Source: Allopusillimonas ginsengisoli
Lineage (GTDB): Bacteria; Pseudomonadota; Gammaproteobacteria; Burkholderiales; Burkholderiaceae_B
Reading direction: 5' to 3'
NCBI RefSeq assembly: GCF_004153455.1
Contig: NZ_SDQE01000003.1
Span: 1-64,000 of the forward strand
DNA length: 64,000 nucleotides
Position numbers and translations under genes: made by a program. Shown here piece after piece: positions 56,377-64,000 of this stretch. The number at the start of each line of letters is the position of its first letter. The stretch's first letter is position 1. A model generated the notes under the pieces. It did no database searches. It had not been told where the DNA came from and was given only the letters and a program-made list of their open reading frames with translations.

Positions 56377-59094
56377 TCAATGGGCCTGTTCCCAGTTCGG
56401 GCCCACGCCCACCTCTGCCAACAGGGGCACGCTGAGCGCCGCCGCGCCACTCATCAGTATTGGCAATTGCTGCGCCACGAACTCAACCTCGGCCTGCGGG
56501 ACATCCAGCACAAGCTCATCGTGCACCTGCATGACCAACATGGCTTTCAGGCCTTCGGCCTGCAGCCAATCCTGAACCCGCACCATCGCGATCTTGATCA
56601 AGTCGGCAGCCGTACCTTGCATGGGTGCATTGATGGCGGCACGTTCCGCTGCCGCCAGCCGCGGGCCCTTGGCACCGCGCAGATCGGGCAGCCATAAACG
56701 CCTGCCGAAGACTGTTTCGACATAGCCAAGCTCGCGAGCCATGGCCTTGGTTTGCTCCATGTAGGCAGCAACGCCTGGATAGCGCGCAAAATACCGATCT
56801 ATATACGACCGGGCGGCATCGCGCGTGATGCCCAGGTTCGATGCAAGACCGAATTCTCCCATGCCATAGATCAAGCCAAAATTAATGGCCTTGGCCGCAC
56901 GGCGCTGGTCGGCGGTCACGGCATCCTGCGCGACACTGAACACCTCGGCGGCCGTCGCACGATGGATGTCGTCGCCGCGCGCAAAAGCCTCCCGCAGGTT
57001 GTCATCGGCGGATACATGCGCCATCACACGCAACTCGATCTGGGAATAATCCGCGGAGACGATGCTGCCGGCGGTTGCCACAAAGGCCGCACGCACACGC
57101 CGCCCTTCTGCCGTACGTACAGGAATGTTCTGAAGGTTGGGATCCGACGATGCAAGACGGCCGGTTATCACCGCGGCCTGGGCATAACGCGTATGAACGC
57201 GGCCTGTGCCGGGATTGATCATGCGGGGCAGCTTGTCCGTATAGGTGGACTTGAGTTTGGCCAGGCCGCGATATTCAAGCAAGAGCGCAGGCAAGGGATA
57301 ATCGCGTGCGAGCTTGGTCAACACATCTTCGTCGGTGGAAGGCGCACCGCTCGCCGTTTTGCGAACAACCGGCAGCCCCATTCGCTGGAAGAGGATTTCA
57401 CCCAGTTGCTTGGGAGAATTCAGGTTAAAGGGCTGCCCCGCCAGCGCATAGGCTTTTTGCTCCAATTCCACCAACTGCAGGCCAATCTCGTTGCTCTGGG
57501 CCGTCAGGACCGAGGCGTCGATCCGCACGCCATTGTGCTCCATCACCGTAAGCACCCGCGACGCCTGAATCTCAAGTTGATAGACGTATTCCAGACCAGG
57601 ATCCGACGCCACCCTTGGCCGCAGCACCTGATGCAGCTGCAGCGTGAAATCAGCATCCTCGCTGCCATAGAACGCCGCCTTATCGACCTCGACCTCATCA
57701 AAGCCAATCTGTTTGGCGCCCTTGCCACAAAGGTCTTCGTAGGTGGTTCCTATGCGGCCCAGCCAGCGCTCTGCCAGTTCCTGCATATTGACCCGACGAT
57801 GAGACTCGAGCACGTAAGCCTGCAGCATCGTGTCCTCGGTTATCCCGGCGAGAGCAATCCCCTCATTGAGCAACACATGTGCATCATATTTGGCGTTGTG
57901 CAGCAGCTTGTTGCGGCTGGCATCTTCGAGCCAGGGCTTGAGCCGAGCGAGCGCCTCTGCCTTGGGCAGTTGTTCTACGCGATCCGGCCCGCGGTGAGCG
58001 AGCGGAATATAGCAGGCAACCCCAGCTTCAGTTGATAGAGACAAACCAACCAGGCGCGCACACATCGGGTCGAGCGACGTGGTTTCCGTATCGAGCGCAA
58101 CCAAGTCGGCAGCCTGGATGCGATCCAGCCAGCGATCAAACGTTTCCCAATCGAGAACCGCGTCGTACTGTGTTGTGGCGGGTGCTTCTGGCTGCTCGGG
58201 CGCCTGGCGGCTGTCCTGCTCAGGGATACGATCGGGTTCGCCTGTGAGTTCGCGCAGCCAGCTGCGGAAGCCGTAATCCTCGAACAACTGTATCAGCGTG
58301 CCACGATCGGCTGGGCGTGGCACGAGATCATCCAGCCCGTCGGCGACCGAAGGCAATTCGCAATCCGTCTTGATGGTCAACAGCTCGCGGGTCATGGGAA
58401 AGTTCGGGATGGCTTCGCGCAGATTTTGCCCTGCCACGCCTTTGATCTCAGCCACGTTTTCGACCAGCTTGTCGACGGACTGGTATTGCGTCAGCCATTT
58501 CGCAGCAGTCTTGGGGCCGACCTTGGTCACACCTGGCACATTGTCCACGGCGTCGCCAGTGAGCATCAGGAAATCCACGATCTGCCCCGGACGAACGCCG
58601 AACTTGCGAACGACACCCTCGACATCCTGGCGGTCACCGCTCATGGTGTTGACCAGCTCGACATGATCGTCGACCAACTGGGCCATGTCTTTGTCGCCAG
58701 TTGATATAATGGTGTGTATGCCTTCGCGCGTGGCCTTGCAGGCCAGCGTGCCAATGACATCGTCTGCCTCAACCCCTGCAATCGAGAGCACCGGCCAGCC
58801 CAATGCGGCAACCGCCTTGTGTATGGGCGCTATTTGTGCGGCAAGCTCTTCAGGCATCGAAGGCCTGTTTCCCTTGTATAGTGGGTATATATCTTCGCGA
58901 AAAGTCTTGCCCTTTGCATCGAAAATGCAGGCGGCGTAGTCTGCCTTGTAATCCTGTGCCAGTCTCCGTAACATAGAAATGACACCATATAGGGCACCGG
59001 TAGGCTCCCCTTTTGCGTTTCGCAGATCCGGCATGGCGTGATAGGCACGATATAAATAACTGGACCCATCAACAAGTAACAAGGTTTTTTTCAT
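56377..59094 (-). CDS. polA: DNA polymerase I
   Basis: A 905-residue repair and Okazaki-fragment polymerase. The N-terminal 5' nuclease opens LLLVDGSSYLYRAYHA. The proofreading domain retains the exonuclease I motif ALDTETTSLD (D335, E337). The polymerase domain has motif A SADYSQIELR and motif C MQVHDELVLDV. The start ATG at 59094 is fixed by the conserved opening. Remarkably it overlaps the ATG of the divergent LOG gene by two bases (CATG), so its promoter must lie inside that gene. It converges on the Na/Pi gene. Confidence 0.97.
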   Translation of the reverse strand: MKKTLLLVDGSSYLYRAYHAMPDLRNAKGEPTGALYGVISMLRRLAQDYKADYAACIFDAKGKTFREDIYPLYKGNRPSMPEELAAQIAPIHKAVAALGWPVLSIAGVEADDVIGTLACKATREGIHTIISTGDKDMAQLVDDHVELVNTMSGDRQDVEGVVRKFGVRPGQIVDFLMLTGDAVDNVPGVTKVGPKTAAKWLTQYQSVDKLVENVAEIKGVAGQNLREAIPNFPMTRELLTIKTDCELPSVADGLDDLVPRPADRGTLIQLFEDYGFRSWLRELTGEPDRIPEQDSRQAPEQPEAPATTQYDAVLDWETFDRWLDRIQAADLVALDTETTSLDPMCARLVGLSLSTEAGVACYIPLAHRGPDRVEQLPKAEALARLKPWLEDASRNKLLHNAKYDAHVLLNEGIALAGITEDTMLQAYVLESHRRVNMQELAERWLGRIGTTYEDLCGKGAKQIGFDEVEVDKAAFYGSEDADFTLQLHQVLRPRVASDPGLEYVYQLEIQASRVLTVMEHNGVRIDASVLTAQSNEIGLQLVELEQKAYALAGQPFNLNSPKQLGEILFQRMGLPVVRKTASGAPSTDEDVLTKLARDYPLPALLLEYRGLAKLKSTYTDKLPRMINPGTGRVHTRYAQAAVITGRLASSDPNLQNIPVRTAEGRRVRAAFVATAGSIVSADYSQIELRVMAHVSADDNLREAFARGDDIHRATAAEVFSVAQDAVTADQRRAAKAINFGLIYGMGEFGLASNLGITRDAARSYIDRYFARYPGVAAYMEQTKAMARELGYVETVFGRRLWLPDLRGAKGPRLAAAERAAINAPMQGTAADLIKIAMVRVQDWLQAEGLKAMLVMQVHDELVLDVPQAEVEFVAQQLPILMSGAAALSVPLLAEVGVGPNWEQAH
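59051..59056 (+). promoter_or_regulatory. Candidate -10 for the LOG gene inside polA
   Basis: TATAAA on the plus strand lies 36 bp above the LOG start and would give a leader of about 30 bases containing AAGG at an eight-base spacing. The hexamer is the reverse complement of polA codons for the conserved YLYRAY motif. A clear -35 is not seen. Confidence 0.4.
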
Positions 59095-59773
59095 GTCAAA
59101 CAATAAAGTTGTCCGTCTGACTGCCTCACAGCAGATTCCGGGGATTATGTCAGAGTTGCAGAACGCCGCCGACACCCTGAAGGAAATCGGTTGGGGCGTC
59201 AGCGTGTTCGGCAGCGCCCGCCTGCGCCCGGATTCCCCCTATTATGCACTGAGCGAAACCATAGGCGCCCGTCTGGCAAAGGCTGGCCTTACCGTTATTG
59301 CAGGCGGCGGCCCCGGCATTATGGAGGCCGCCAACAAGGGCGCCTTCGAAGCCGGAGGCACCAGTGTAGGCCTCAATATTAAACTGCCCCACGAAACCAG
59401 CAATAATCATTTTCAGACGCATAGCCTGAATTTCGACTACTTTTACTCGCGCAAGGCCACATTTTTCATGCACAGCGCCGCCTATATTGCCCTGCCAGGC
59501 GGCTTTGGCACGCTGGACGAACTGTTCGAAGTCATGACACTGGTCCAGACGCGCAAGGTGCCACCCGCACCCATTATCCTGATCGGCACCGAATTCTGGG
59601 ACGGCCTGATCAACTGGATACGCCAGCAATTGCTGGCGCTCAAGCTCATCGGCCCACATGATATCGACCTGGTCACCGTCACCGACGATGTTGACCTGGT
59701 CATGCAGCGGATCGAAGCCTTTTGCGCGGATTTCTCCCACGAACGCGAAACTGCGCCCGCGCTGCCGGAATAA
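59093..59773 (+). CDS. LOG-family protein (TIGR00730)
   Basis: A 226-residue Rossmann-fold protein with the family motif PGGFGTLDE (135-143) and the upstream GGGPGIMEAANKGAFEAGG (71-89). LOG enzymes release free cytokinin bases from the nucleotide monophosphates; many bacterial members are generic purine 5'-nucleotide phosphoribohydrolases. The first ATG overlaps the polA start; an in-frame ATG at 59147 is a less likely alternative, because family members extend upstream of it. The next genes on the same strand are tauABC, 268 bp away. Confidence 0.88.
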   Translation: MSNNKVVRLTASQQIPGIMSELQNAADTLKEIGWGVSVFGSARLRPDSPYYALSETIGARLAKAGLTVIAGGGPGIMEAANKGAFEAGGTSVGLNIKLPHETSNNHFQTHSLNFDYFYSRKATFFMHSAAYIALPGGFGTLDELFEVMTLVQTRKVPPAPIILIGTEFWDGLINWIRQQLLALKLIGPHDIDLVTVTDDVDLVMQRIEAFCADFSHERETAPALPE

Positions 59774-60041
59774 GCCCCCCCGAACGGCTTACTCCCTGCT
59801 TCTCCGGCATCGGCATTTACCCTTAATGCCGATCAAGGCTTCGAGCCCACGGTTATAGTTGAAACGGAGCAAGGCATTGGCTTTGCCGTGTTTGGCGCAA
59901 TACACCGTGGTAAAACTGGTCCCATCTAATAAAAACAACTGGACCTAGTCGCAGATCGGGTCTGTGTGCACTATCCATTCACAAGGCGACACGAACACGA
60001 TACAACCACGGTGTGTCGCAATAACCTGAATGGAGACAACC
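59774..60041. other. Spacer upstream of tauA
   Basis: This 268-bp stretch contains no gene. It holds a small hairpin without T tract (CGGCAT/ATGCCG, about 59811-59831), the two CTGG-type boxes described separately, and a weak promoter candidate (ATTCAC at 59977-59982 and TACAAC at 60001-60006, 18 bp apart). Confidence 0.4.
59916..59948 (+). promoter_or_regulatory. Candidate MocR/TauR direct-repeat boxes upstream of tauA
   Basis: CTGGTCCCAT (59916-59925) and CTGGACCTAG (59939-59948) are direct repeats with starts 23 bp apart, about two helical turns, as MocR dimers prefer. From memory, the Rhodobacter TauR site consists of direct repeats of CTGGACYTAA, which the second box matches at nine of ten positions. 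A MocR-type gene ends the operon. The repeats are seen; the assignment is inference. Confidence 0.5.
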
Positions 60042-61088
60042 ATGAAACCCATGTTACGACGCGTACGCAGGTTTGCCATGTTGGGCGTTGCCGCCGGCAT
60101 GCTGAGTTTGAGTTCCACCGGCGCACTCGCGCAGACCAAAGTCGTTGTTGGCTACCAGCAAATCGTTGGGCCCTTTGTCAGCGCCATTGCTGACGGCAGC
60201 TTCGACAAGGCAGCCGAAGCGGCAGGCTACACCATAGACTGGCGCCAGTTCAGCTCTGCAGGCGACATCTCCAGCGCATTCGCTTCACGCGATGTACCGG
60301 TGGGTGTATTGGGCTCCACTGGCATCACGGCAGCCGTCACCCGCGGCGTCGATCTGGAACTGTTCTGGATACTGGACAACATCGGCAAATCGGAAGCACT
60401 GGTCGCCCGTGACGGTTCGGGCATCGAAAAGCCCCAGGACCTGGTCGGCAAAAAAGTCGGCGTTCCCTTCGTATCGACCGCGCACTTCCATATGCTGGTC
60501 GCCATGGACGATATCTGGAAGATCGCGCCCAAGGATGTACAAATCCTCAATATGCAGCCGCCACAGATTGTTGCCGCGTGGCAGCGAGGCGACATTGATG
60601 CCGCCTATGTCTGGCCACCTGCACTGACCGAAATCCAGAAAACCGGCAAAACCATTTCCGATTCGGAAGAAATAGGCAAGCTCAGCGTTCCCACCTTCGA
60701 CGGACTGGTTGTCGACAAGGATTGGGCAGCCAAGAATCCCAAGTTCATGGCGGCGTTTACCGAAGTCCTGGCAAAATCTTACGCCGACTACAACAAGAAC
60801 ATCGACTCGCTCACACCGGAATCGGACACCGTTAAGGGCATCATCAAGATGATCGGCGGCAAGCCGGACGATATCGTCTCGGCACTGAAGCTGCTGCTGT
60901 TCCCCGATGCCAAGGAACAAGCCTCCAACGCCTGGCTGGGTGGTGGAAAAGACAGCGGCGCGGCGAAGGCCTTCACGGCAAGCGCCGACTTCCTGAAGGC
61001 GCAGCGGCAGATCAACAAACCGCTGGACGACTACACCTCCTTCGTCAACAGTTCATTTGCCGAAGCGGCCGCCGCGGCAGGAAACTGA
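60042..61088 (+). CDS. tauA: Taurine ABC transporter substrate-binding protein TauA
   Basis: A 348-residue periplasmic binding protein. A signal peptide with twin basic residues and AxA-type cleavage (ALA, after residue 30) precedes the mature start [15 protein letters not shown], typical of TauA. The domain resembles the NMT1/SsuA fold that binds taurine and other sulfonates. An ATG at 60042 with GGAG seven bases above it is preferred over one four codons higher. It begins the tauABC-regulator operon. Related alkanesulfonate binders cannot be ruled out. Confidence 0.9.
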   Translation: MKPMLRRVRRFAMLGVAAGMLSLSSTGALAQTKVVVGYQQIVGPFVSAIADGSFDKAAEAAGYTIDWRQFSSAGDISSAFASRDVPVGVLGSTGITAAVTRGVDLELFWILDNIGKSEALVARDGSGIEKPQDLVGKKVGVPFVSTAHFHMLVAMDDIWKIAPKDVQILNMQPPQIVAAWQRGDIDAAYVWPPALTEIQKTGKTISDSEEIGKLSVPTFDGLVVDKDWAAKNPKFMAAFTEVLAKSYADYNKNIDSLTPESDTVKGIIKMIGGKPDDIVSALKLLLFPDAKEQASNAWLGGGKDSGAAKAFTASADFLKAQRQINKPLDDYTSFVNSSFAEAAAAAGN

Positions 61089-61093
61089 TCGCA

Positions 61094-61129
61094 GGCAGCG
61101 CTACGCTGCTGAAGCGGCGCAGCGCTGCC
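61094..61129 (+). other. Intercistronic hairpin between tauA and tauB
   Basis: GGCAGCGCT (61094-61102) pairs exactly with AGCGCTGCC (61121-61129); a further GCTGC/GCGGC pairing is possible inside the loop. It starts 6 bp after the tauA stop and lacks a T tract. Such hairpins after binding-protein genes often protect the upstream mRNA so that more binding protein than permease is made. Confidence 0.6.
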
Positions 61130-61168
61130 ATTTCTACCGCGACCTTTAACGCAGCAAGGAGCATATGT

Positions 61169-62008
61169 ATGACAGCCCCCATGGCCAATCTCAGCATCAA
61201 AGGCGTCAGCGTCACCTACCCCGCTCTGCAGCAAGGTGGGTCGGTTGTGGCTCTGCAGAACGTCAATCTTGAAATCGAGTCCGGCGACTTCGTGGTGGCA
61301 CTGGGCGCCTCAGGCTGCGGCAAGACAACGCTCCTGAACGTCCTTGCAGGATTCCTTTCTCCGACCCAGGGCGAGCTACTGCTGGGCGGGGAGCCCATCA
61401 CGGGGCCTGGCTCGGATCGCGGTGTCGTGTTCCAGAAACACGCACTGCTCCCCTGGCTCAACGTCATCGACAACACCGAGTTCGGTCTTAAACTGCAGGG
61501 GGTGAGCAAATCCAAGCGCCACGCGATTGCGGCGCGCAACCTCGAACTTGTCGGGCTCAAGGATTTTCACCGCCACATGATTTATCAGCTGTCCGGAGGC
61601 ATGCAGCAGCGCGTAGGCATTGCCCGCGCCCTGACCTGCGACCCCGCGATGCTGCTGATGGACGAGCCCATGGCCGCGCTGGACGCCCTGTCACGCGAAA
61701 CCATACAAGAGTTGCTGCTGGATGTCTGGCAGCACACTCACAAAATGTTCTTTTTCATTACCCATAGCGTAGAAGAAGCGTTGTTTCTTGGCTCCAAGCT
61801 GATCGTGATGTCGCCCCGCCCCGGCCGCATCACAAATATGTACGAACTGGATTTCAACAAGCGCTTCCTGGAAACGCGGGACGCCCGTGCCATCAAATCA
61901 AGCGAAGATTTCATCCGCATGCGCGAAACCATCCTGGGTATCATCTACGGCGACGAGCGGGCCGCCGGCGAAGCACCCGTTGACACAGCGGCGACTCTCC
62001 ATGTCTAA
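61169..62008 (+). CDS. tauB: Taurine ABC transporter ATP-binding protein TauB
   Basis: A 279-residue ATPase subunit with Walker [10 protein letters not shown] (46-54), Q-loop [12 protein letters not shown], signature [15 protein letters not shown] and Walker [12 protein letters not shown]. It is of the SsuB/TauB class that energises sulfonate uptake. AAGGAG lies seven bases above the ATG at 61169. An 8-bp overlap couples it to tauC. Confidence 0.92.
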   Translation: MTAPMANLSIKGVSVTYPALQQGGSVVALQNVNLEIESGDFVVALGASGCGKTTLLNVLAGFLSPTQGELLLGGEPITGPGSDRGVVFQKHALLPWLNVIDNTEFGLKLQGVSKSKRHAIAARNLELVGLKDFHRHMIYQLSGGMQQRVGIARALTCDPAMLLMDEPMAALDALSRETIQELLLDVWQHTHKMFFFITHSVEEALFLGSKLIVMSPRPGRITNMYELDFNKRFLETRDARAIKSSEDFIRMRETILGIIYGDERAAGEAPVDTAATLHV

Positions 62009-62828
62009 AAAACTATTCTCCGGCAAGCCCGCCACACCGGGCCAAGTCTATGGCGCGCCCGGCGCAGGCTATAGCAATTTCATCAGTTTCATGACGGCAG
62101 TTGTGCTGATTGCCCTGTGGTTTCTGATAACCAGCATGGGCTGGGTCAAACCGATCTTCCTGCCCTCGCCCTTCGCTGTCTATGACAAGTTCATTGAGGC
62201 GGTCACGCTGGGGGTTGCCAACTCGACACTGGCCGAGCACACCATGGCCAGTTTGGGACGCGTCATGGGCGCCTTCTTGCTGGCACTAGTCACTGCCGTA
62301 CCCATAGGCATATTGATGGGGGTGAACCGTATTGCGCGCGGCCTGTTCGATCCCATCATCGAGTTCTACCGGCCCCTGCCTCCGTTGGCCTATTTGCCGC
62401 TCGTCATTATCTGGTTCGGCATCGGCGAATTCCCCAAAGTATTCTTGATCTTTCTGGCCATTTTTGCTCCCATGGCCATTGCCGCACGTTCCGGCGTCAA
62501 ATCGGTATCGATCGAACAGATACACGCGGCCTATGCCATGGGCGGTTCCAGCCGGCAGATCATATTTCATGTCATTCTCAAGGCAGCCATGCCGGAGATC
62601 TTCACAGGCATGCGCATCGGGATCGGCGTAGGCTGGACCACGCTGGTTGCGGCGGAAATGGTGGCTTCGGCGCGCGGCCTGGGTTTTATGGTGCTGAATG
62701 CGGCACAATACCTGGCCAGTGACACGGTGATCATGGGCATTATCGTGATTGGTTTCTTTGCCCTGCTGTTCGATTTGCTGCTGCGCTACCTTGAACGTCT
62801 GCTGATTCCGTGGAAAGGCAAGGTGTAA
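62001..62828 (+). CDS. tauC: Taurine ABC transporter permease TauC
   Basis: A 275-residue inner-membrane permease with about six helices. The BPD_transp_1 domain and its EAA-like loop ([26 protein letters not shown]) are clear. The ATG at 62001 gives [10 protein letters not shown] and overlaps the tauB stop by 8 bp; a longer reading would lie inside tauB. It forms the sulfonate importer with TauA and TauB. No taurine dioxygenase (tauD) or taurine-pyruvate aminotransferase is in the window. Confidence 0.92.
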   Translation: MSKKLFSGKPATPGQVYGAPGAGYSNFISFMTAVVLIALWFLITSMGWVKPIFLPSPFAVYDKFIEAVTLGVANSTLAEHTMASLGRVMGAFLLALVTAVPIGILMGVNRIARGLFDPIIEFYRPLPPLAYLPLVIIWFGIGEFPKVFLIFLAIFAPMAIAARSGVKSVSIEQIHAAYAMGGSSRQIIFHVILKAAMPEIFTGMRIGIGVGWTTLVAAEMVASARGLGFMVLNAAQYLASDTVIMGIIVIGFFALLFDLLLRYLERLLIPWKGKV

Positions 62829-62839
62829 GCTTCGACCCA

Positions 62840-64000
62840 ATGAACACGCCAACCCCCTCTTCCAGCAATGTGCAATGGCTGACGCTGTTTGACCGCGTCA
62901 GCGATTCCAATCTCAGCCTCCAAAGCCGCATACGCAAAATGCTGGTGTCCGCCATCCTCAGCGGACATCTTCCACCCGGCGCGCCAGCCCCTTCCAGCCG
63001 CCAGCTTTCCGAAAGCCTGGGCATTGCGCGCAACACCGTCGTCTTTGCCTATCAGCAGCTGGTTGCCGAGGGTTATCTTGTTTCCCGTGAGCGCAGTGGG
63101 CACTTCATCGCCGATGACGTGCTGCGCAACCATGTGCCGGCCATGGCTCACGAAGAAGTGAAGCCCGCCCAGCATACCGATGCCAGTTGGCAGCGGCGCA
63201 TGATATTTCATCCCTCTCGCCAGCGTAACATCGTCAAGCCCGAGAACTGGCAGAGCATGCCTTACCCCTTTGTGTATGCCCAGTTCGACTCCGCCCAGTT
63301 CCCCACTGCAGAGTGGCGGGAATGCTGTACTCGCGCCCTGTCTGTGCTGGACATACGCAGTTGGGCGCCAGACCTTGTCACCAGTGACGACGCAGCGCTG
63401 ATCGAGGAAATCCGTAGCCAGGTACTGCCGCGTCGCGGCGTCTGGGCAGAAGCCGATGAAATAGTCGTAACCGTGGGGGCGCAACACGCATTGTATTTAC
63501 TCGGAGACCTGCTCATTGACGACCACACCGTCGTCGGCATGGAAGACCCTGGCTACCCTGATGCACGCAATACCTTTGCCCATCGCACCGAAAAACTCAT
63601 GCCCTTGCCCATCGACAACGAAGGGCTTTGCATCACCCCCACCCTGCAGAACTGCGACTATATCTTCGTTACGCCAAGCCATCAGTGCCCAACCAGCGTG
63701 ACACTGCCCATGGAGCGTCGCGTTGCACTGCTCGAGCTGGTGAGCCGGTCGGACGGCATTATCATCGAAGATGATTATGAAACCGAAAACCGCTATGACG
63801 GCCATCCTTCGCCCGCCCTCAAAAGCCTGGATCGGCACGGGCGGGTCATTTATATCGGCAGTCTCTCCAAAAGCTTTGCCCCTGGCCTGCGCATAGGCTA
63901 TATCGTAGCGCCGCGTGAACTGGCCAGCGAATTACGCGCCTTGCGCAGGCTGATGCTGCGCCATCCTTCTTCGTACATTCAGCGCGCATTTGCGCTGTTC
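62840..64000 (+). CDS. MocR-family transcriptional regulator, TauR-like (cut by window edge)
   Basis: The first 387 codons of a GntR/MocR regulator; the frame is still open at the right edge. An N-terminal winged helix-turn-helix (about 25-92, with SSRQLSESLGIARNTVVFAYQQL) is followed by an aminotransferase-like domain with EDPGYP (235-240), EDDYE (310-314) and the PLP lysine K344 in SLSKSFAPGLRIGY. It starts 11 bp after the tauC stop, so it is probably the last gene of the tau operon. TauR homologues activate taurine genes with PLP and taurine as ligands. MocR genes are more often divergent from their targets, so this arrangement is somewhat unusual. Confidence 0.88.
   Translation, partial: MNTPTPSSSNVQWLTLFDRVSDSNLSLQSRIRKMLVSAILSGHLPPGAPAPSSRQLSESLGIARNTVVFAYQQLVAEGYLVSRERSGHFIADDVLRNHVPAMAHEEVKPAQHTDASWQRRMIFHPSRQRNIVKPENWQSMPYPFVYAQFDSAQFPTAEWRECCTRALSVLDIRSWAPDLVTSDDAALIEEIRSQVLPRRGVWAEADEIVVTVGAQHALYLLGDLLIDDHTVVGMEDPGYPDARNTFAHRTEKLMPLPIDNEGLCITPTLQNCDYIFVTPSHQCPTSVTLPMERRVALLELVSRSDGIIIEDDYETENRYDGHPSPALKSLDRHGRVIYIGSLSKSFAPGLRIGYIVAPRELASELRALRRLMLRHPSSYIQRAFALF

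Noticed and set aside
56752-58035. 427-codon open frame antisense to polA
   Set aside because: It mirrors the conserved polymerase coding sequence and has no ribosome site or recognisable domain.

Overview
The window is chromosomal DNA from a betaproteobacterium, most likely of the Alcaligenaceae (Bordetella/Achromobacter/Pusillimonas group). The evidence is the high GC content, the order rpsF-priB-rpsR-rplI-dnaB, an alaC-hom-thrC operon, a Bordetella-like LPS core cluster that includes polysaccharide deacetylases, a Kdo kinase (KdkA), FolE2, and squalene genes hpnCDE. I count 55 protein genes, densely packed. I see no rRNA, tRNA, CRISPR array, prophage or complete transposon. The genus assignment is inference from gene content.

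Layout: (1) 1-1288 is a gene-free stretch holding five 23-bp repeats that resemble an IS21-type end, a terminator, and a striking 14 x 13-bp tandem array. It is followed by rng. (2) 2.8-12 kb is an envelope region: a lipoprotein, msbA, a heptosyltransferase-like gene, a YdcF protein, then a core-sugar cluster on the minus strand (two GT4 genes, two paralogous deacetylases, a WaaE-like GT2). (3) 12-23 kb is housekeeping: dnaE, hrpA, argA, yggX, phoU, rpiA. (4) 23-32 kb is a run of minus-strand genes: alr, an SDR, radA, a TauE/SafE permease, kdkA, the polyamine ABC transporter potFGHI and an ArsC-like protein ahead of rpiA. (5) 32-36 kb is hpnCDE (farnesyl diphosphate to squalene). (6) 36-45 kb holds alaC-hom-thrC, a Mth938-like gene with bcp, a PIN-PhoH protein, a pdxA-family gene and dnaB. 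(7) 45-51 kb holds the rpsF ribosomal operon, folE2, and xseB-ispA-dxs (isoprenoid precursors). (8) 51-64 kb holds a Rieske oxygenase, a DMT transporter, htpX, a Na/Pi cotransporter, polA, a LOG-family gene, and tauABC followed by a MocR-type regulator cut by the right edge.

Metabolic links: dxs and ispA make the farnesyl diphosphate that hpnCDE turn into squalene, although no squalene-hopene cyclase is in the window. msbA, the core glycosyltransferases, the deacetylases and kdkA all serve LPS. tauABC plus its likely regulator form a sulfonate uptake unit.

No wholly new multi-gene system is evident. The most interesting signals are small: the 13-bp tandem array; a perfect 38-bp palindrome plus a second hairpin ahead of the pdxA-family gene; a 12-bp inverted repeat that would fold the hpnE start codon into a stem; polA and a LOG gene diverging from overlapping start codons; a Rieske protein with an enlarged cluster-binding loop; and candidate MocR/TauR boxes upstream of tauA.
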